64,000 nt of DNA from Trichobilharzia szidati (taxonomy: Eukaryota; Platyhelminthes; Trematoda; Strigeidida; Schistosomatidae). The notes below the pieces were generated by a model. It made no database searches. It saw only the letters and a program-made list of their open reading frames with translations, and had not been told where the DNA came from. A program made the translations under genes and the position numbers. Each line of letters begins with the position of its first letter. Positions within the stretch are counted from its first letter, which is position 1. The DNA lies in assembly GCA_944472155.2 (NCBI GenBank), contig OX235272.1, positions 14,368,354 through 14,432,353 of the forward strand, read 5' to 3'. Positions 33,253-43,859 of the stretch are shown piece by piece.

Positions 33253-33300
33253 TACAGAGAACACGCTTTATGTTGCAGGTATTCAACGTCTTACTGCACA

Positions 33301-33306
33301 TTTATT
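33301..33306 (-). terminator. AATAAA overlapping the stop codon of host gene M
   Basis: The hexamer GGAAATAAATG spans the TAA stop. If it is the working signal, the 3' untranslated region would be only about 15-25 bases; otherwise a signal further left is used. Confidence 0.35.
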
Positions 33307-33519
33307 TCCCATATAGGTGTCCGCTTTTACCATTACACTTTTCAGTCATACATGTGAAGACGTCAACCACATTATCAGCGGTTACACAGTAGGAAGTTGA
33401 CTCCAGAAGCTCGACGCTTGAATAAATAGAATTGTGAATAGTTTCGTCTGTCATGCATATACGCTGAGTCTTTAGACGAATCACATCTCGCCAGTCAGTT
33501 GGTTCTTGACAATCTTCCC
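33302..33519 (-). CDS. Host gene M, last exon
   Basis: Minus-strand exon entered through acceptor AAGTTATTTAG. The first two bases complete the codon left by the exon at 36,962. It reads EDCQEPTDWRDVIRLKTQRI, then ETIHNSIYSSVELLESTSYC and VVDVFTCMTEKCNGKSGHLY, ending at TAA 33,304-33,302. The stop codon lies inside an AATAAA hexamer (33,306-33,301). No protein family is recognised. All three junctions of this four-exon model agree in phase, and all use GT-AG sites. Confidence 0.6.
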
Positions 33520-33679
33520 CTAAATAACTTAACGTCTACTAATATACACATACACTGCTCTTTAGAGTCACTGTCTGGTAAATATACCAATCGTTTGATA
33601 TTTCATTTTATCACTACTCAAAAAATAGTTAACTTTATTAACCAGGACGCCACATTAGTATTTTTTTGTTTTTATTTTT

Positions 33680-33862
33680 GATTACAGCTTGATTCCACAC
33701 AGTATTTTTTTGGTACATGTATGGAATTTTCAGCATGTGATATCGCTAGCCCAAATTTTACAGGCCGACCATAGATATCAGGTGTGCGTCGGCAGGGGAT
33801 CGAGCCCGGGCCATGTGCATGGTCGACGAGAGTCCTAAACACTGTGCCACCGACGCACACAT
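33680..33862 (-). mobile_element. tRNA-derived SINE (same family as those inside the Penelope arms)
   Basis: Minus strand: TGCGTCGGTGGCACAGTGTT (A box) and GGGCTCGATCCCC (B box), then GATATCTATGGTCGGCCTG, AAAATTTGGGCTAGC and a tail GGAATCAAGCTGTAATC. Matches 53,775-53,965 and 61,205-61,380. Confidence 0.8.
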
Positions 33863-34679
33863 CGATTTATTCGAGATTATTCACGTGTTAAATTAAAACA
33901 ACACAGCTATTCCTTCATAGAGATTTTTGTTGACCTGTGTTATACATTTCAGCAAAATAAATTTATTTCCAATGAAAGCCATTGACGATATTAGGATATT
34001 CTCGGGTACGATTTAATCCGTAACCAAATTTACAGCCAGCTGGAGATTGTGGAACGTCCTAATAATGTAAATAGTGTATTGCCTTCATTAATTAATGGCT
34101 GTGCTCTTATTCGAATTTTGTCTTTCATGAACGTAAGACGGTTTTCAAGAGGATAGGAAAATGGTTCACCTCTCACCAGTCTAAACTTATCCGAAGTTTT
34201 CACCTTTATTTTCCAATATTTCGCTGCAAAAATCCCTACCGAAAGGTCGTATTTAGTTCACAGTTAGACTAGGGCAACATGTGCAGAAAATGGAAACCCT
34301 AGATTTCTAACATACACCAAAGCAAACCAGATTTGCATTAGTATTCTGCATCCACTGAATATTCTGTTAATTTATCTATCTTGAATTAGTTTTGTTCTCA
34401 ACCAGCTCAGAGGACACAATTAATCAAATATCACATTCACCTGAGTTAGAAATCTTCTCCATTGTTTCAGTTTATCTATCTAATGGCGGCCTGCTTAAAT
34501 CACTGGGCTACCTTAATTTTTTTATCCATCAAAGTGCATCGTGTTAACTGCGTTTCATATTGTTTTAATCAACTAATTACCACAAGAAGATACAATCCAG
34601 GCAACAGTAAAGAATAGACACCAAAGTCAAATGACCTTGAACCTGCCAATTATATTCTTTTGGGTGAAAAGCGATAATT
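33863..34679. other. Intron of host gene M, no gene seen
   Basis: AT-rich. A short Penelope-terminal-repeat fragment (CCAGCTCAGAGGACACAA) lies near 34,405-34,470; otherwise nothing recognised. Confidence 0.4.
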
Positions 34680-34714
34680 ATTTTAAAAAAAGTGTATTTA
34701 TAAGACATATATGT

Positions 34715-36020
34715 AATACAACTGGGCATGTTTGATTCTCTCCAGGATGATGCGGCTTAGTATTTTGCTTGGGATGGACAGAAGCATAATGCCACGCCAG
34801 CTCTTGCATTGACCTAAGTCCCCTTACTTCGGCAGTTTGAATAAGTAGCCTTTCTTCCAATCCTCAGGTACCTTCCTCTCTGTCCACACCTTCTCCAGTA
34901 CTGGCGTCATCAAGTCCGCTGTTGTCTTTGGATCCATTTTCAACGCTCCTGCTGGGATTCCATCTGGTCCTGCTGCTTTTCTAGTTTTTAGCATCTTGAT
35001 TGCCTTCAGGACTTCTGATTTCGTCGGGGGGGGGGGGGGGGTTGGTGTTCACTAGTAGCTCTGTCTCCGTTGTTGGTATTGTTGGTCGCGTTGTAGGTGG
35101 TGGTCGATTTAGGAGTCTTTTCAAGTGTTCAGCCCAGTGTTTCCTTTGCTCCACTTCTTTGGTGAGTGACTTTCCGTTGTCATCCTTCACTGGTTTAATT
35201 TGTGTTGAACTTTTCCCCGATAGGTACCTAGTTGTTTGGTAGAGTGTTGCGAGGTCTCCTTTGCCTGCAGCTTGTTCTGCTTCACTTGCCATGGCTTCAT
35301 AATATTTTCTTTTGTCTTCCCTGGCACTCTTCTTTACTCTTTTGTTCAGTGTATTGCAACTTGCATTCAACTCCTGTTTCTATTCCTTATCGATGCAATG
35401 GATAATCTTTTGTTTCAACATCCTTCTCTCTTCTATAAGTCTCCACGTGTCCATAGTGAGCCACTGTCTGTTTTGTTTCTTCTCTGTGCCTAGAACTTCC
35501 ATGCAGGTTTGACTCCACACCGCTTTCAGGCTGTTCTAGTGTTTTTCAACGCTGGTCTCTTCGTTAGTGTTGATTCGCGTCTCCGCCTTTTTCCTTATGA
35601 TTGCAGTGAAGACATCCTTTGTGGACTGATCTTTCAGTCTTTCAGTATTGAACTTGGATTGTGGCCTATCTGCAGTTCCTGTTTCTTTGAAAGTTTTTGA
35701 TTTGATTTGGAGTGTTCCTAGAACGAGACAGTGGTCTGAGCCAACGTTTGCTCCTCTTCTAACTTTTGTGTCCTTGGGATTGAGATGAAGTCAATTCGGT
35801 TTTCGGTTCGCCCGTCTGGTGACACCTATGTAGCCTTGTGGATGCTCTTGTGCTTGTATAGGCTGTCACCAATCACTAGTTCGTTGAAGGCACGGAAATC
35901 AGCGAAGAGTTCTCTGTTTTCATTCATCTCTCCAAGGTGCTTCTCTACGCATGATGAGTTCTCTTCCTGTGTTTTTCTTTTGTCGCAAGCAGACTCATTT
36001 GTCCTGAAGTTTCTGTAGCA
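34715..36020 (-). pseudogene. R2 (RTE-clade) LINE: endonuclease end, linker, RT start
   Basis: Minus strand, read right to left. Endonuclease C-terminal part near 35,980-35,780: MNENRELFADFRAFNELVIG and NRIDFIS. Linker at 35,370-34,990: SAREDKRKYYEAMASEAEQA, GDLATLYQTTRYLSGKS, HWAEHLKRLLNRPPP. RT fingers to about 34,740: CAGPDGIPAGAL, VPEDWKKGYLFKLPK, RGIMLLSIPSKILSRIIL. Several frameshifts occur between these blocks. The RT palm and the 3' tail are absent, so it is a truncated relic in the last intron of host gene M. A run of 16 G (35,026-35,041) falls in its proline stretch. Confidence 0.85.
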
Positions 36021-36961
36021 GCTTTGTTTTTACAGGGTGGGGGTTGCTAGCCTAAGGCCTGGGGGGAAGGGGGTTGTTACATAAATACGTTAGTTACAGA
36101 GGAGCGACTTTTTGGGGGTTGCTACCTTTGGAATCAGGAAAACAAGAAATAAAGCAATCAGAACAACAAGGAAAGAATAATCACAACAGGAAAGGTAGCG
36201 GTAACAACAACAACAACAACAACAAAAACCTTAGCAGTAATATCACTCACTGTCAAATACAGTTAACAAAAATGATATCAAAACGACAGACTCACAGTGC
36301 GTTTAATTACGTGGTGACAAAAGTGAAGTTAAGGTTCAGACACACATACAAAAGGCCCTGACGCATTAATGGCCTTGTAACTCTCAGCCAGTGGGAAGCA
36401 GTGAAACAAGGTAAATAACACTATATGGTCTGCTTGGACCAAGTGTACCAACTGTTAACGCTTTTCATTACAACTTTGTTTAACCAAAATGGCAATTCTT
36501 CTCAAACAAGAAAACCCCTCAGAGATAGAAGAACAATCTTAATTGTTTTACAGGAGTAGTTGAACTGATACAAACAGGATTTCATCACTGAGATTCTCAG
36601 TGTTACAGCATTCTACCACTATTTAATTCAATACTGGGTAAAATACAGACACTATTTAACTTGAATTCAAAATAAGTGGAGAAATTTATTTATTTCAACA
36701 AAAAATGTTACACATTATATACCTTCCAAAAGAATTAATTAGCGCTCCTAGACCTGGCTCACCAGCGCGGTAGAACGAAATGCGAAGGAATTAGCAAAAA
36801 GAACGAAAAAACAAAATAAAATAAAATCTGGTTGCTCTTCCATGATGTTACACATCTTCACGAGTGTACTTCGTCAAAAAAAAGAGAATTTTGCATCTGT
36901 TTATTTTTTCCTATGATAATCTAGTGTGTATACTGCGGAATATATTATAATATGCAATTAC
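36021..36961. other. SINE scrap, (CAA)n, then AT-rich intron
   Basis: 36,030-36,125 resembles the GGTTGCTAGCC body of the tRNA SINEs. 36,205-36,235 is an (AAC)n microsatellite. The remainder to the exon at 36,962 shows no feature. Confidence 0.45.
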
Positions 36962-37177
36962 CTTCCCGAAGTTTTTGAAGGGATTCGATTTCTTGATTTA
37001 TTTTATGCAACCAGGCCTTTTGACATTTGTTCCGCGCCTTAATGTATAATGTCTCACAAAGAAAAAATTTATCCAAATTTTCTTTGCTTTCCTTATTCTC
37101 TAACTCTTGCAATGCCTCATTTCTGATTGCAAAGAGTCGTTTTGCCTCGTCATCAAGCCAACGACGACCTGAAGGAA
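36962..37177 (-). CDS. Host gene M, exon (charged helical segment)
   Basis: Minus-strand exon between acceptor TTATTATTTCCAG (an alternative AG lies 9 bases in, same phase) and donor GTAATT. It starts with two bases completing the codon left at 42,036 and ends with one base. Residues SGRRWLDDEAKRLFAIRNEA, then SKENLDKFF, CETLYIKARNKCQKAWLHKI and NQEIESLQKLRE form a strongly charged, probably helical segment. LINE linkers can have similar charge patterns, so a LINE origin is the alternative. Matching phases on both sides and good splice sites favour a host exon. Confidence 0.6.
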
Positions 37178-37244
37178 CTGGAAATAATAAGAGGGAAATC
37201 AATTATTAACGTTGTCAAGTATTCGTTTGTAGGGATTTGACTGA

Positions 37245-37575
37245 TTGGTTACAGGATTTCATCATGAGCTGACATCAGTTAGAGAACCATTGGAAGACCT
37301 GGGAGTACTGGACAGCTGTTTCATCGACCTAGTTTGGAACTCTTCATCAGAGCGCACCCATCGCCGGGGTTCGAACCCAGGACCTTCTCTGGTTACAAGA
37401 CGACCTCGCAGACCATTAGGCCACTGGGACCCGATCCAATGACCGGTGCATGAAGCCCAGTTTATGTCAATTCAAGACATAGCACAACCGCTAGCCAGTG
37501 TCTTCGGTGAGTATTTGTTCACACACCCGACCTGCTGCACCCTACTGGCCACGAATTCCCACTAGAACCTCAGGT
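37245..37575 (-). mobile_element. tRNA-derived SINE with hammerhead-like ribozyme segment
   Basis: The clearest full copy. Minus strand: A box GTGGCCTAATGGTCTGCGAG, B box GGTTCGAACCC, then CTCTGATGAAGAG-stem-GATGAAACAGCTGTCCAGTA, then CCAATGGTTCTCTAACTGAT and the 3' end GAAATCCTGTAACC. CTGATGA, a GTTCC/GG.. stem, GAAAC and CAGCTGTC reproduce the parts of a hammerhead in order. This copy has base changes in stem II, so activity is doubtful. The architecture is that of schistosome Sm-alpha-type SINEs. Confidence 0.8.
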
Positions 37576-38189
37576 AACGAGCTACCTACTATTATTATAC
37601 CTACAAGAGAAAATATTATATTATTTTAAACGGAATAATGGATGGATCACAAAATACTTCTCACTCCCATATACACACACACACAAATGTTCACTTGGAA
37701 CCATCTCTAAAATAAGCAGCAGAAGAGAGAAACTTATCAGCTACAGCTATGCACAATTCCATACATAATAATAATATGCTTTATTCCAAAACAGTACTTA
37801 TGATATAGTGTGGAATTCTTAGCACTTTCTTCAATATTGCACCTAATTTACTCGACAGCAGCAAAAAACAAAAATAAAAGATAATATTACAGGATTGATA
37901 ATAGCAGCTGTTTTGGTATTAGCAGTGATAATAAAGTCAAAAATGTATAAAAAGTGTAAAATAATGATAACAGTGTTAATATCTAAAATTATAAATTAAT
38001 TGAAATAATGTCTCCATAGATAAGAAACAATATAAGAGCCGATCATTTCGCTAATAACATACTAATTCGTAGGTTTCGCACTTAACATTATCTCTATCAT
38101 GGAGAGTGCTACTGATAACATTTATCAGTAGTATATAAAGAGATGTTCATCAGCATAAAAACAGGAAATAGCAGGGAGATACATTTGAT
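37576..38189. other. Intron of host gene M, no feature seen
   Basis: AT-rich, with a short (CA)n near 37,673-37,683. Nothing else recognised. Confidence 0.4.
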
Positions 38190-38369
38190 TTCAGAGAAGG
38201 TTAAATGATACAGCGTTGTGGATGTACATTGGAGAAATGAAAGGAACGCAAAGAAACACAATATGAAGTCCAGAAGTGCCACAACACGAAGATCTGTGCA
38301 AATGGTGCGTTAAAGATAAGGTATACATAATTTGGATAGATACAGATACCAATACGTCTTCAGATATCA

Positions 38370-39235
38370 CGTCTACGCCAGAGACGACGTAAACTGGCAT
38401 ATGCGGAACGAGCCGTCTGTATCCGTGTTGAGATTTCGTCTGTTATCAAATCCATGGGGCTGGCTGATGCAACTTCCCAAATAAATGAAGTGGTCAATAC
38501 ACTCTACCACTTCACTCTCTGTTTCTAAGCTAGGAATCGATGATGTCCAGTCCAGTATCCTCATCTTACATTAGACAGCAGGAGTGAATCGCATGCCAAA
38601 CATTTGCAGATTACAGATCAAGGTGTTCAGAAGACTCTGCTGTACACTTTGTCAGCGTCCTCACCTAGAAGGACTATATCATCTGCATATTCTAAATCAA
38701 CGAGATTATTCCCTGGTAACAAGTCAATTCCTGAGTCGCTGAAATCAGCAGTTAGGGTTAATTCCATTAGTACATCTATGATGAAATTGAATTGAAATGG
38801 GGACTGTGGGCATCCTTGACGGACACTACTAGCTGTCACCACTTCAGATGACAACTCGCCATAAGCTCTTACTTGGCTGGCTGCATGAGTTCGAGTAGAG
38901 TACATTGACCAGTGCAATGTATTTTCTCGGCATTCGCTTCACAGCCAAATATCGCCATAGTACCTCTCGGTCGACGGAATCGAATGCCACCTATAGGCCA
39001 AGAAATATAACCACTGTTGGACGCGGACGGCAAGTCTGCACATGTTCTAGAATCTGTCGAAGGGTGAAAATACGATCAGTACATCCTCTTCCTAGTCTAA
39101 AGCCTGCCTGGTTCTCTTGTATTTGTTCTTCTCGTGCACTGCTTAGTCTACGCTTTATTAATGAGCCTAGAAATTTAGATACCATATGAATCAAGCTAAT
39201 TCCCCTGTGATTATCACAGGAAGACTTGACCTCTC
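38370..39235 (-). pseudogene. R1 (RTE-clade) reverse transcriptase fragment
   Basis: Minus strand, right to left: IQENQAGFRLGRGCTDRIFT (RT block with AGFR..R.C.DQI), a stop, FDSVDREVLWRYL-type sequence near 38,960-38,990, then SSVRQGCPQSPFQFNFIID, LEYADDIVLLGEDADK (catalytic YADD intact), and SEVVECIDHFIYLGSCIS at 38,510-38,450. Frames shift between blocks. It ends in the post-palm region near 38,370. Confidence 0.85.
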
Positions 39236-39599
39236 AGTTGACGGAGTGAGATCCCACCTTCAGGTCAAGAAGTATTGCATGTGTCGGATGCCTGTAAGCA
39301 TGTTTATATCCAGAACATGTCAAAGGGTGCAAGTATGAGAACAATGAAAAGTGTGTTTTGCTCCTATCAGTGGTAATGCATACCTAATAATATTTGTTCT
39401 ATATCACCAGCCACTTTGTTGTCTTCATATGAAAAAATACAAATTGAAAATAATTATGTATATTTAAAAATAAATAATTCTAATGTATGTTACTTGATAT
39501 TCTTCGTCCTCTTTTAGAATTTACAAAACGTTGATCTGTCTAAAATCTCCTATCGATGTTGTAAGATTAATATTCTATTTATTAAAACCTAGACAGGGC

Positions 39600-40600
39600 A
39601 CCTTGAGCAGCAATCTTCGTATGTTTGGCATGCGATTCGCCTCTGTGAAATGTAAGATGCTGCTACAGGAATGACTGGACTACGTCAACTCCTAGCTTAG
39701 TGATAGGGAGTGAGTGAAGTGATAGAACATGTTGACCACTTCACCTATTTGGGAAGTTGTATCAGCACCAACGGATTGATTGGTGACGAAATCTCAGCAC
39801 GGATCCAAAAACCTCGGGCTGCTTTCGCTAACTTACACCGTCTCTGGCGTAGGCGTGACATCTGGCTATCAACCAAGGGACGTGTATGCTGCTCACCAGT
39901 TTGCTCCGTCCTTCTCTATGGCTCTGAAACATGGCCAATACGAGTTGAAGACATGAAAAGGTTGACTGTTTTTGATCATAGATGTCTACGATCTCTTTCT
40001 CACGTTAGGTGGTATAATAAGGTAAGTAATGTTGACGTTAGGTTAGGCGTAGAGTGTTGGGTGGGCGAACAGGGAAAATCAATCGGAGAGAAGAGGCTTT
40101 AAAGTTACGTAGATTGAGATGGCTAGGTCACGTGCTGCGCATGCCTAACCATCACCTCCCCAACCCCGATGGGCATTACTAGCTGATGTATAGGTGCAGG
40201 TTGGAAAAGAGTAAGCGGTGGCCAAACAAAAACATCGCATCAATCAATCCATGAAATCCTTGACAGTTAAACTGAGTCAAGTCAGGTTGGGAGATGCAGA
40301 CTTCCGGGTTGGTTGGGGCCCTCGGGACTCTAAGAATCAATCCATGGCTGGAGACAGACAATAGGTGACATGGCTCAAAATCGTTGTCAATGGCTTACGC
40401 AGATGTATTCAGTCTCTGTGATATTCAGTCTCATATTCCTTTCTACCATTACTCATTCTGTTTCACTCTTATACTTGTCAAAACTCTATTGATTCGCTTC
40501 ACTCATTTTCTTGTCAACATTTATGTGCTATTTGGAACGTGGCAACTGGAACTGCTGCACTTCGGTGCCAAGTTTTATGTTGAATCCAGACAGACAGACA
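39600..40600 (+). pseudogene. R1 (RTE-clade) LINE C-terminus and 3' tail
   Basis: Plus-strand frame 39,710-40,102 reads EVIEHVDHFTYLGSCISTNG, RIQKPRAAFANLHRLWRRRD, CSVLLYGSETWPIRVEDMKR and FDHRCLRSLSHVRWYNKVSN, the conserved post-palm domain of this RTE family. The untranslated tail runs to GGCAACTGGAACTGC and ends in a (CAGA)n repeat at about 40,590-40,602. It is 5'-truncated. It lies in opposite orientation to the R1 fragment at 38,370-39,235. Confidence 0.85.
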
Positions 40601-40602
40601 GG

Positions 40603-41764
40603 ACACCAAGAGATGCGCCACACAAAATCTCATAGTCTGTTCGAGGGCTGGGATACTGTCCGGACGCGGAGACCGAATCAGGTGATCTGCTTAAGGGGTC
40701 AACTCTCCCTAAGCTTTTGACTTGAATTTTGATCCACAAACCAGTGAGTGAAGCAGCGTTTTCATGGTGGCCGATAACCAAACAGGTTCATAAGCCATTC
40801 AATTATTTCGAATTCTGGAGCCCACGTACACCATGGATTTAGAATCGGTGTCTTCCAGCTCCTCCTATGTAGACATGCGCTTATATACTCTCTCTCTATC
40901 TACTTCGGCTATCTCCTACGGAAGGATGAGCCGGCTTCATGAACATCTCGAATCATCGCTGCCCAGGCGCGGCGTTCTGATGAAGAGAGTTCATGAAGTT
41001 TCATGGGAATTTGGTACGAGTGATGTCCTCAGAATCGCTCGCCCTTTTCTTTGAGAGTGCAGCTCTGGCCTTTACACAACCAAGTGTGACCTACAAGGCA
41101 GTAGGAGTGGAGTAGGGAGTCCACTATCCATTGGGAGCCGGTGACCGGAGTTCGGTTCATACGCCTTTTTGAATGGGGCCAGACATCCAGGACATCCAAC
41201 AAGCCCTTTGTCCATACGTCTGCCGGTGAGCTCCAGTGGGCTTCATACGCCAGTCGTTGGAGGTTTGGAATCAGGGTTTAGCCATCTCCCCTAGACTGTC
41301 ATCCAATAGACAGTCAACCCGGTGAAGAGCGCCGGGCATCCGCTTTCGCCCTCTCACTTTGGTGAAAAACACCTCCGCCACGTAAAGGCAATGACTAAGA
41401 CTTCCTCAGGAGGGGTTATGTAAGACGCCCGTTCATATGGGAGCATTTCAAGAGGTGTGCGGAGGGGTGGCCAACCCGCAGCGCAAGGCACCCACCCCCG
41501 ACCATCCTGAGGCTTTGGAGGCCTTATATACACCACTCCAGTTTCAAGTGCCAGATATTCACATTTGTGAGAAACACCCCTACTGCGCGAAGGCAGTCAA
41601 CAGGACTAATCCAGTAGGGGCTACCACCGCGTAGCTTCGCCCCCCCCTCCACCTGACATGAAAACATTTCGAGAAGAAGACTGAACGAAAAGGCATTTAA
41701 TACAACAAAAGTAAGTGTAAATAACGAAAAGTATTCGACCAAATAACTGACATTAAACAAAAGC
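40603..41764. other. GC-rich block of unknown origin
   Basis: About 1 kb visibly richer in G+C than the window, with phrases such as CCGGTGAAGAGCGCCGGGCA and GGGGCTACCACCGCGTAGC. A 73-codon plus-strand frame at 40,833-41,054 (MDLESVSSSSSYVDM...) has no known relative. The position before a SINE and the LINE-rich setting suggest an untranslated 5' region of a mobile element, but I cannot prove it. Confidence 0.35.
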
Positions 41765-42000
41765 ATTGCGTCGGTGGCACAGCGGTTAGGACGCTGGCCG
41801 ACCATGCACATGGTTCGGGGTTCGATCCCCGGCCGCCAACGCACTCCTTTACTTCGCTAAGCGAGAAATAGAAGCTGGTAAAGAGGAAAGGTTGGGTATG
41901 AGGCTAGCAACCCCACCCTGTAAAATTAAACACTGCTACAGACACTTCAAGCCTCTATCTTGAAGCCCTATGTTCCACTGGGAACGTCAAGGAATAAAAA
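41765..42000 (+). mobile_element. tRNA-derived SINE with R2-like tail, well preserved
   Basis: Head GCGTCGGTGGCACAGCGGTT (A box) and GGGGTTCGATCCCCGG (B box, T-arm stem intact), body GAGGCTAGCAACCCCACCCT, tail GAAGCCCTATGTTCCACTGG then GAACGTCAAGGAATAA. The tail matches R2 3' ends (for instance 49,530-49,580 inverse). The anticodon arm is not conserved, so it is a SINE, not a tRNA gene. Confidence 0.85.
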
Positions 42001-42035
42001 CAAAAAGCAACAATAGTTAAAAAGAAATGACTTAC

Positions 42036-42151
42036 GAGATTTAACTTTTTTCCTTTTTCCTCTTTTCTTCAGTACATCTTGCAATGCAGTATACAAGTTA
42101 CATAATTCATACTTGTCCAAATACTTAACTTGTGAAAATATTTCTTTTCCA
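42036..42151 (-). CDS. Host gene M, small exon
   Basis: Minus-strand exon of 116 bases between acceptor TCACCATCAATAG and consensus donor GTAAGT. One base at its start completes the codon left by the exon ending at 48,949, and it leaves one base for the exon at 37,177. It reads GKEIFSQVKYLDKYELCNLY, TALQDVLKKRGKRKKVKS, a helical segment ending in a basic cluster that could act as a nuclear-localisation signal (inference). Confidence 0.6.
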
Positions 42152-42394
42152 CTATTGATGGTGAACCGTATGAATGGAAGAAAAACACAAAAATAGAAAA
42201 AACAATATCAGTGGGGTAAATAGTATAACAAGTCGTGTCACAGATGGACAGAACAAAACTACTCACTGAGACATGAAATCATGCATACGACTATCAAGAG
42301 GTGACTTAAATATCCTACAACTACGCAATAACTTAACTTCCTAACCTTTTCTGTAAGAAGATAAATATAAAATCTTTCTCTCTACATCTCTCTC

Positions 42395-43350
42395 ATATTG
42401 CCGGTCGGTCGGTTTTCGACATAGAACTTTGCACATATGTGCGGCTGTTCAAGTCGCCACACTCCCTCCTCATAGCACACAAAGCAACAGAAGAAAGTAG
42501 ATGAAATGCATATTAGAGACAGTAAACAGAGGTGTGAGACAAAGGAATAGTAATAACGAAGAACAAAACAGTTTCATTGGAAATCATAAGTCACAAGGAG
42601 TGGATGCATCTGAGCCAACCATTGACAACGATTTTGAGCTAGCCATGTCACCAATTGTTTCCAACCATTGGTTTTTACCATCCCGAGGACCCCAACCAGT
42701 CAGGAAGCCAGTCTACACCTTACTACGTGGCTGGCTGGCTTAGACTAACTGTTGTAGATTTCATTGACTGGTGAAGCCATGTTTTCGTTTGACCGCCGCT
42801 AGCTAACTCTTTTCCAGCCTGACCCTATATCAGCTAACATTGCCCTTTGTCGAGGAAGGCGATGACTAGGCATTCATTCGTAACACATGTCCTAACCATC
42901 TCAGTCGATGTAGCTACTTCACAGTCTCCTCGACTGATTTCCCCTCCCACCTACCTAGCACTCGACCAATGCCTCACCTCAATATTGCTCACCTTATTAT
43001 ACCACTTCACGCGGGAGATAGAACGCAGACACCTATGATCGAAGACAGTTAATCTTTTCATGTCTTCCGCTCTCAATGGCCAGGTCTTGCTCACAGCCAT
43101 AAAGGAGGACGGAGCGGACTACTGAGAGCAGTACACACACGCCCTTTTGTCGATAGCCAGTCGGATATCACGTCTACGCCAGAGACGGCGTAAACTGGCA
43201 TATGCAAAACTAGCCCTCTGTATTCGTACTGAGATTTCGTCAGAGATCAACCCGTTGGCACTGGCTGATGGTACTTCCCAAGTAAGTGAAGCGGTAAACG
43301 TGCTCTACCACTTCACTTCCTATTTCTAATCTAGGAGTCGGTGTAGTCCA
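42395..43350 (-). pseudogene. R1 LINE C-terminus and tail, inverse of 47,015-47,708
   Basis: Minus strand. The 3' end is at the left (CGGTTTTCGACATAGAACTT) and the coding C-terminus near 43,100-43,340. From 42,400 to 43,090 it is a close inverted copy of 47,015-47,708. The downstream part (43,090-43,350) matches 38,370-38,560 and 46,560-46,680. Confidence 0.8.
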
Positions 43351-43533
43351 ATCCTGCAACATCATAGTGTAACAGCAAAACACTGTGATATTTAGTAGCG
43401 CAATTGTTTCATTGGCAAAATGATGATGCGAAAAATACAAAAACCTTTCATTGAAATATCCATTTATAAAATTACTCATATTCTGTTTCGTTGATCTACA
43501 TTCCCAGGCTTTCTACATTGCTTCACAACTATC

Positions 43534-43795
43534 TTCAGTTTGGTTACAGGATTTCATAATGAGATCACATTGGTTAGAGAACCATTGGAAAACCTGGGGA
43601 GTACTGGACAGCTGTTTCGTCCTAGTTTGCGACTCTTCATCAATACGCACCCATCGCCGAGGTTCGAACCGAGGACCTTCTGGTTCTGATGAAGAGTCCC
43701 AAACTAGGACGAAACAGCTATCCAGTACTCCCAGGTTTTCCAATGGTTCTCTAACCAATGTCAGCTCATGATGAAATCCTGTAACCAATCAACGA
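43534..43795. mobile_element. Head-to-head hammerhead-SINE inverted repeat
   Basis: Two 3' SINE halves point away from each other around 43,680. The right one (plus) has the best hammerhead core in the window: CTGATGA at 43,685-43,691, an AGA insert, GTCC...GGAC stem, GAAAC at 43,710-43,714 and CAGCTATCC. The left one (minus, 43,645-43,596) has TTGATGA, GTCG...GGAC, GAAACAGCTGTCC. A single B box (GGTTCGAACCG) lies at about 43,663. Transcripts across it would fold into one long hairpin. Confidence 0.75.
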
Positions 43796-43859
43796 AATCG
43801 CTACAAACCGACACTTAAATATCTTCAGTTTCCTTCTTTGCAAATTTACCCATCACTCC

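Noticed and set aside
35000..35700. Series of Cys/Phe/Ser-rich plus-strand frames
   Set aside because: They are antisense to the R2 LINE linker and reverse transcriptase on the minus strand.
41768..41842. tRNA gene on the plus strand
   Set aside because: A and B boxes and a good T-arm are present but the anticodon arm does not fold, and the sequence continues into a SINE body with an R2-like tail.
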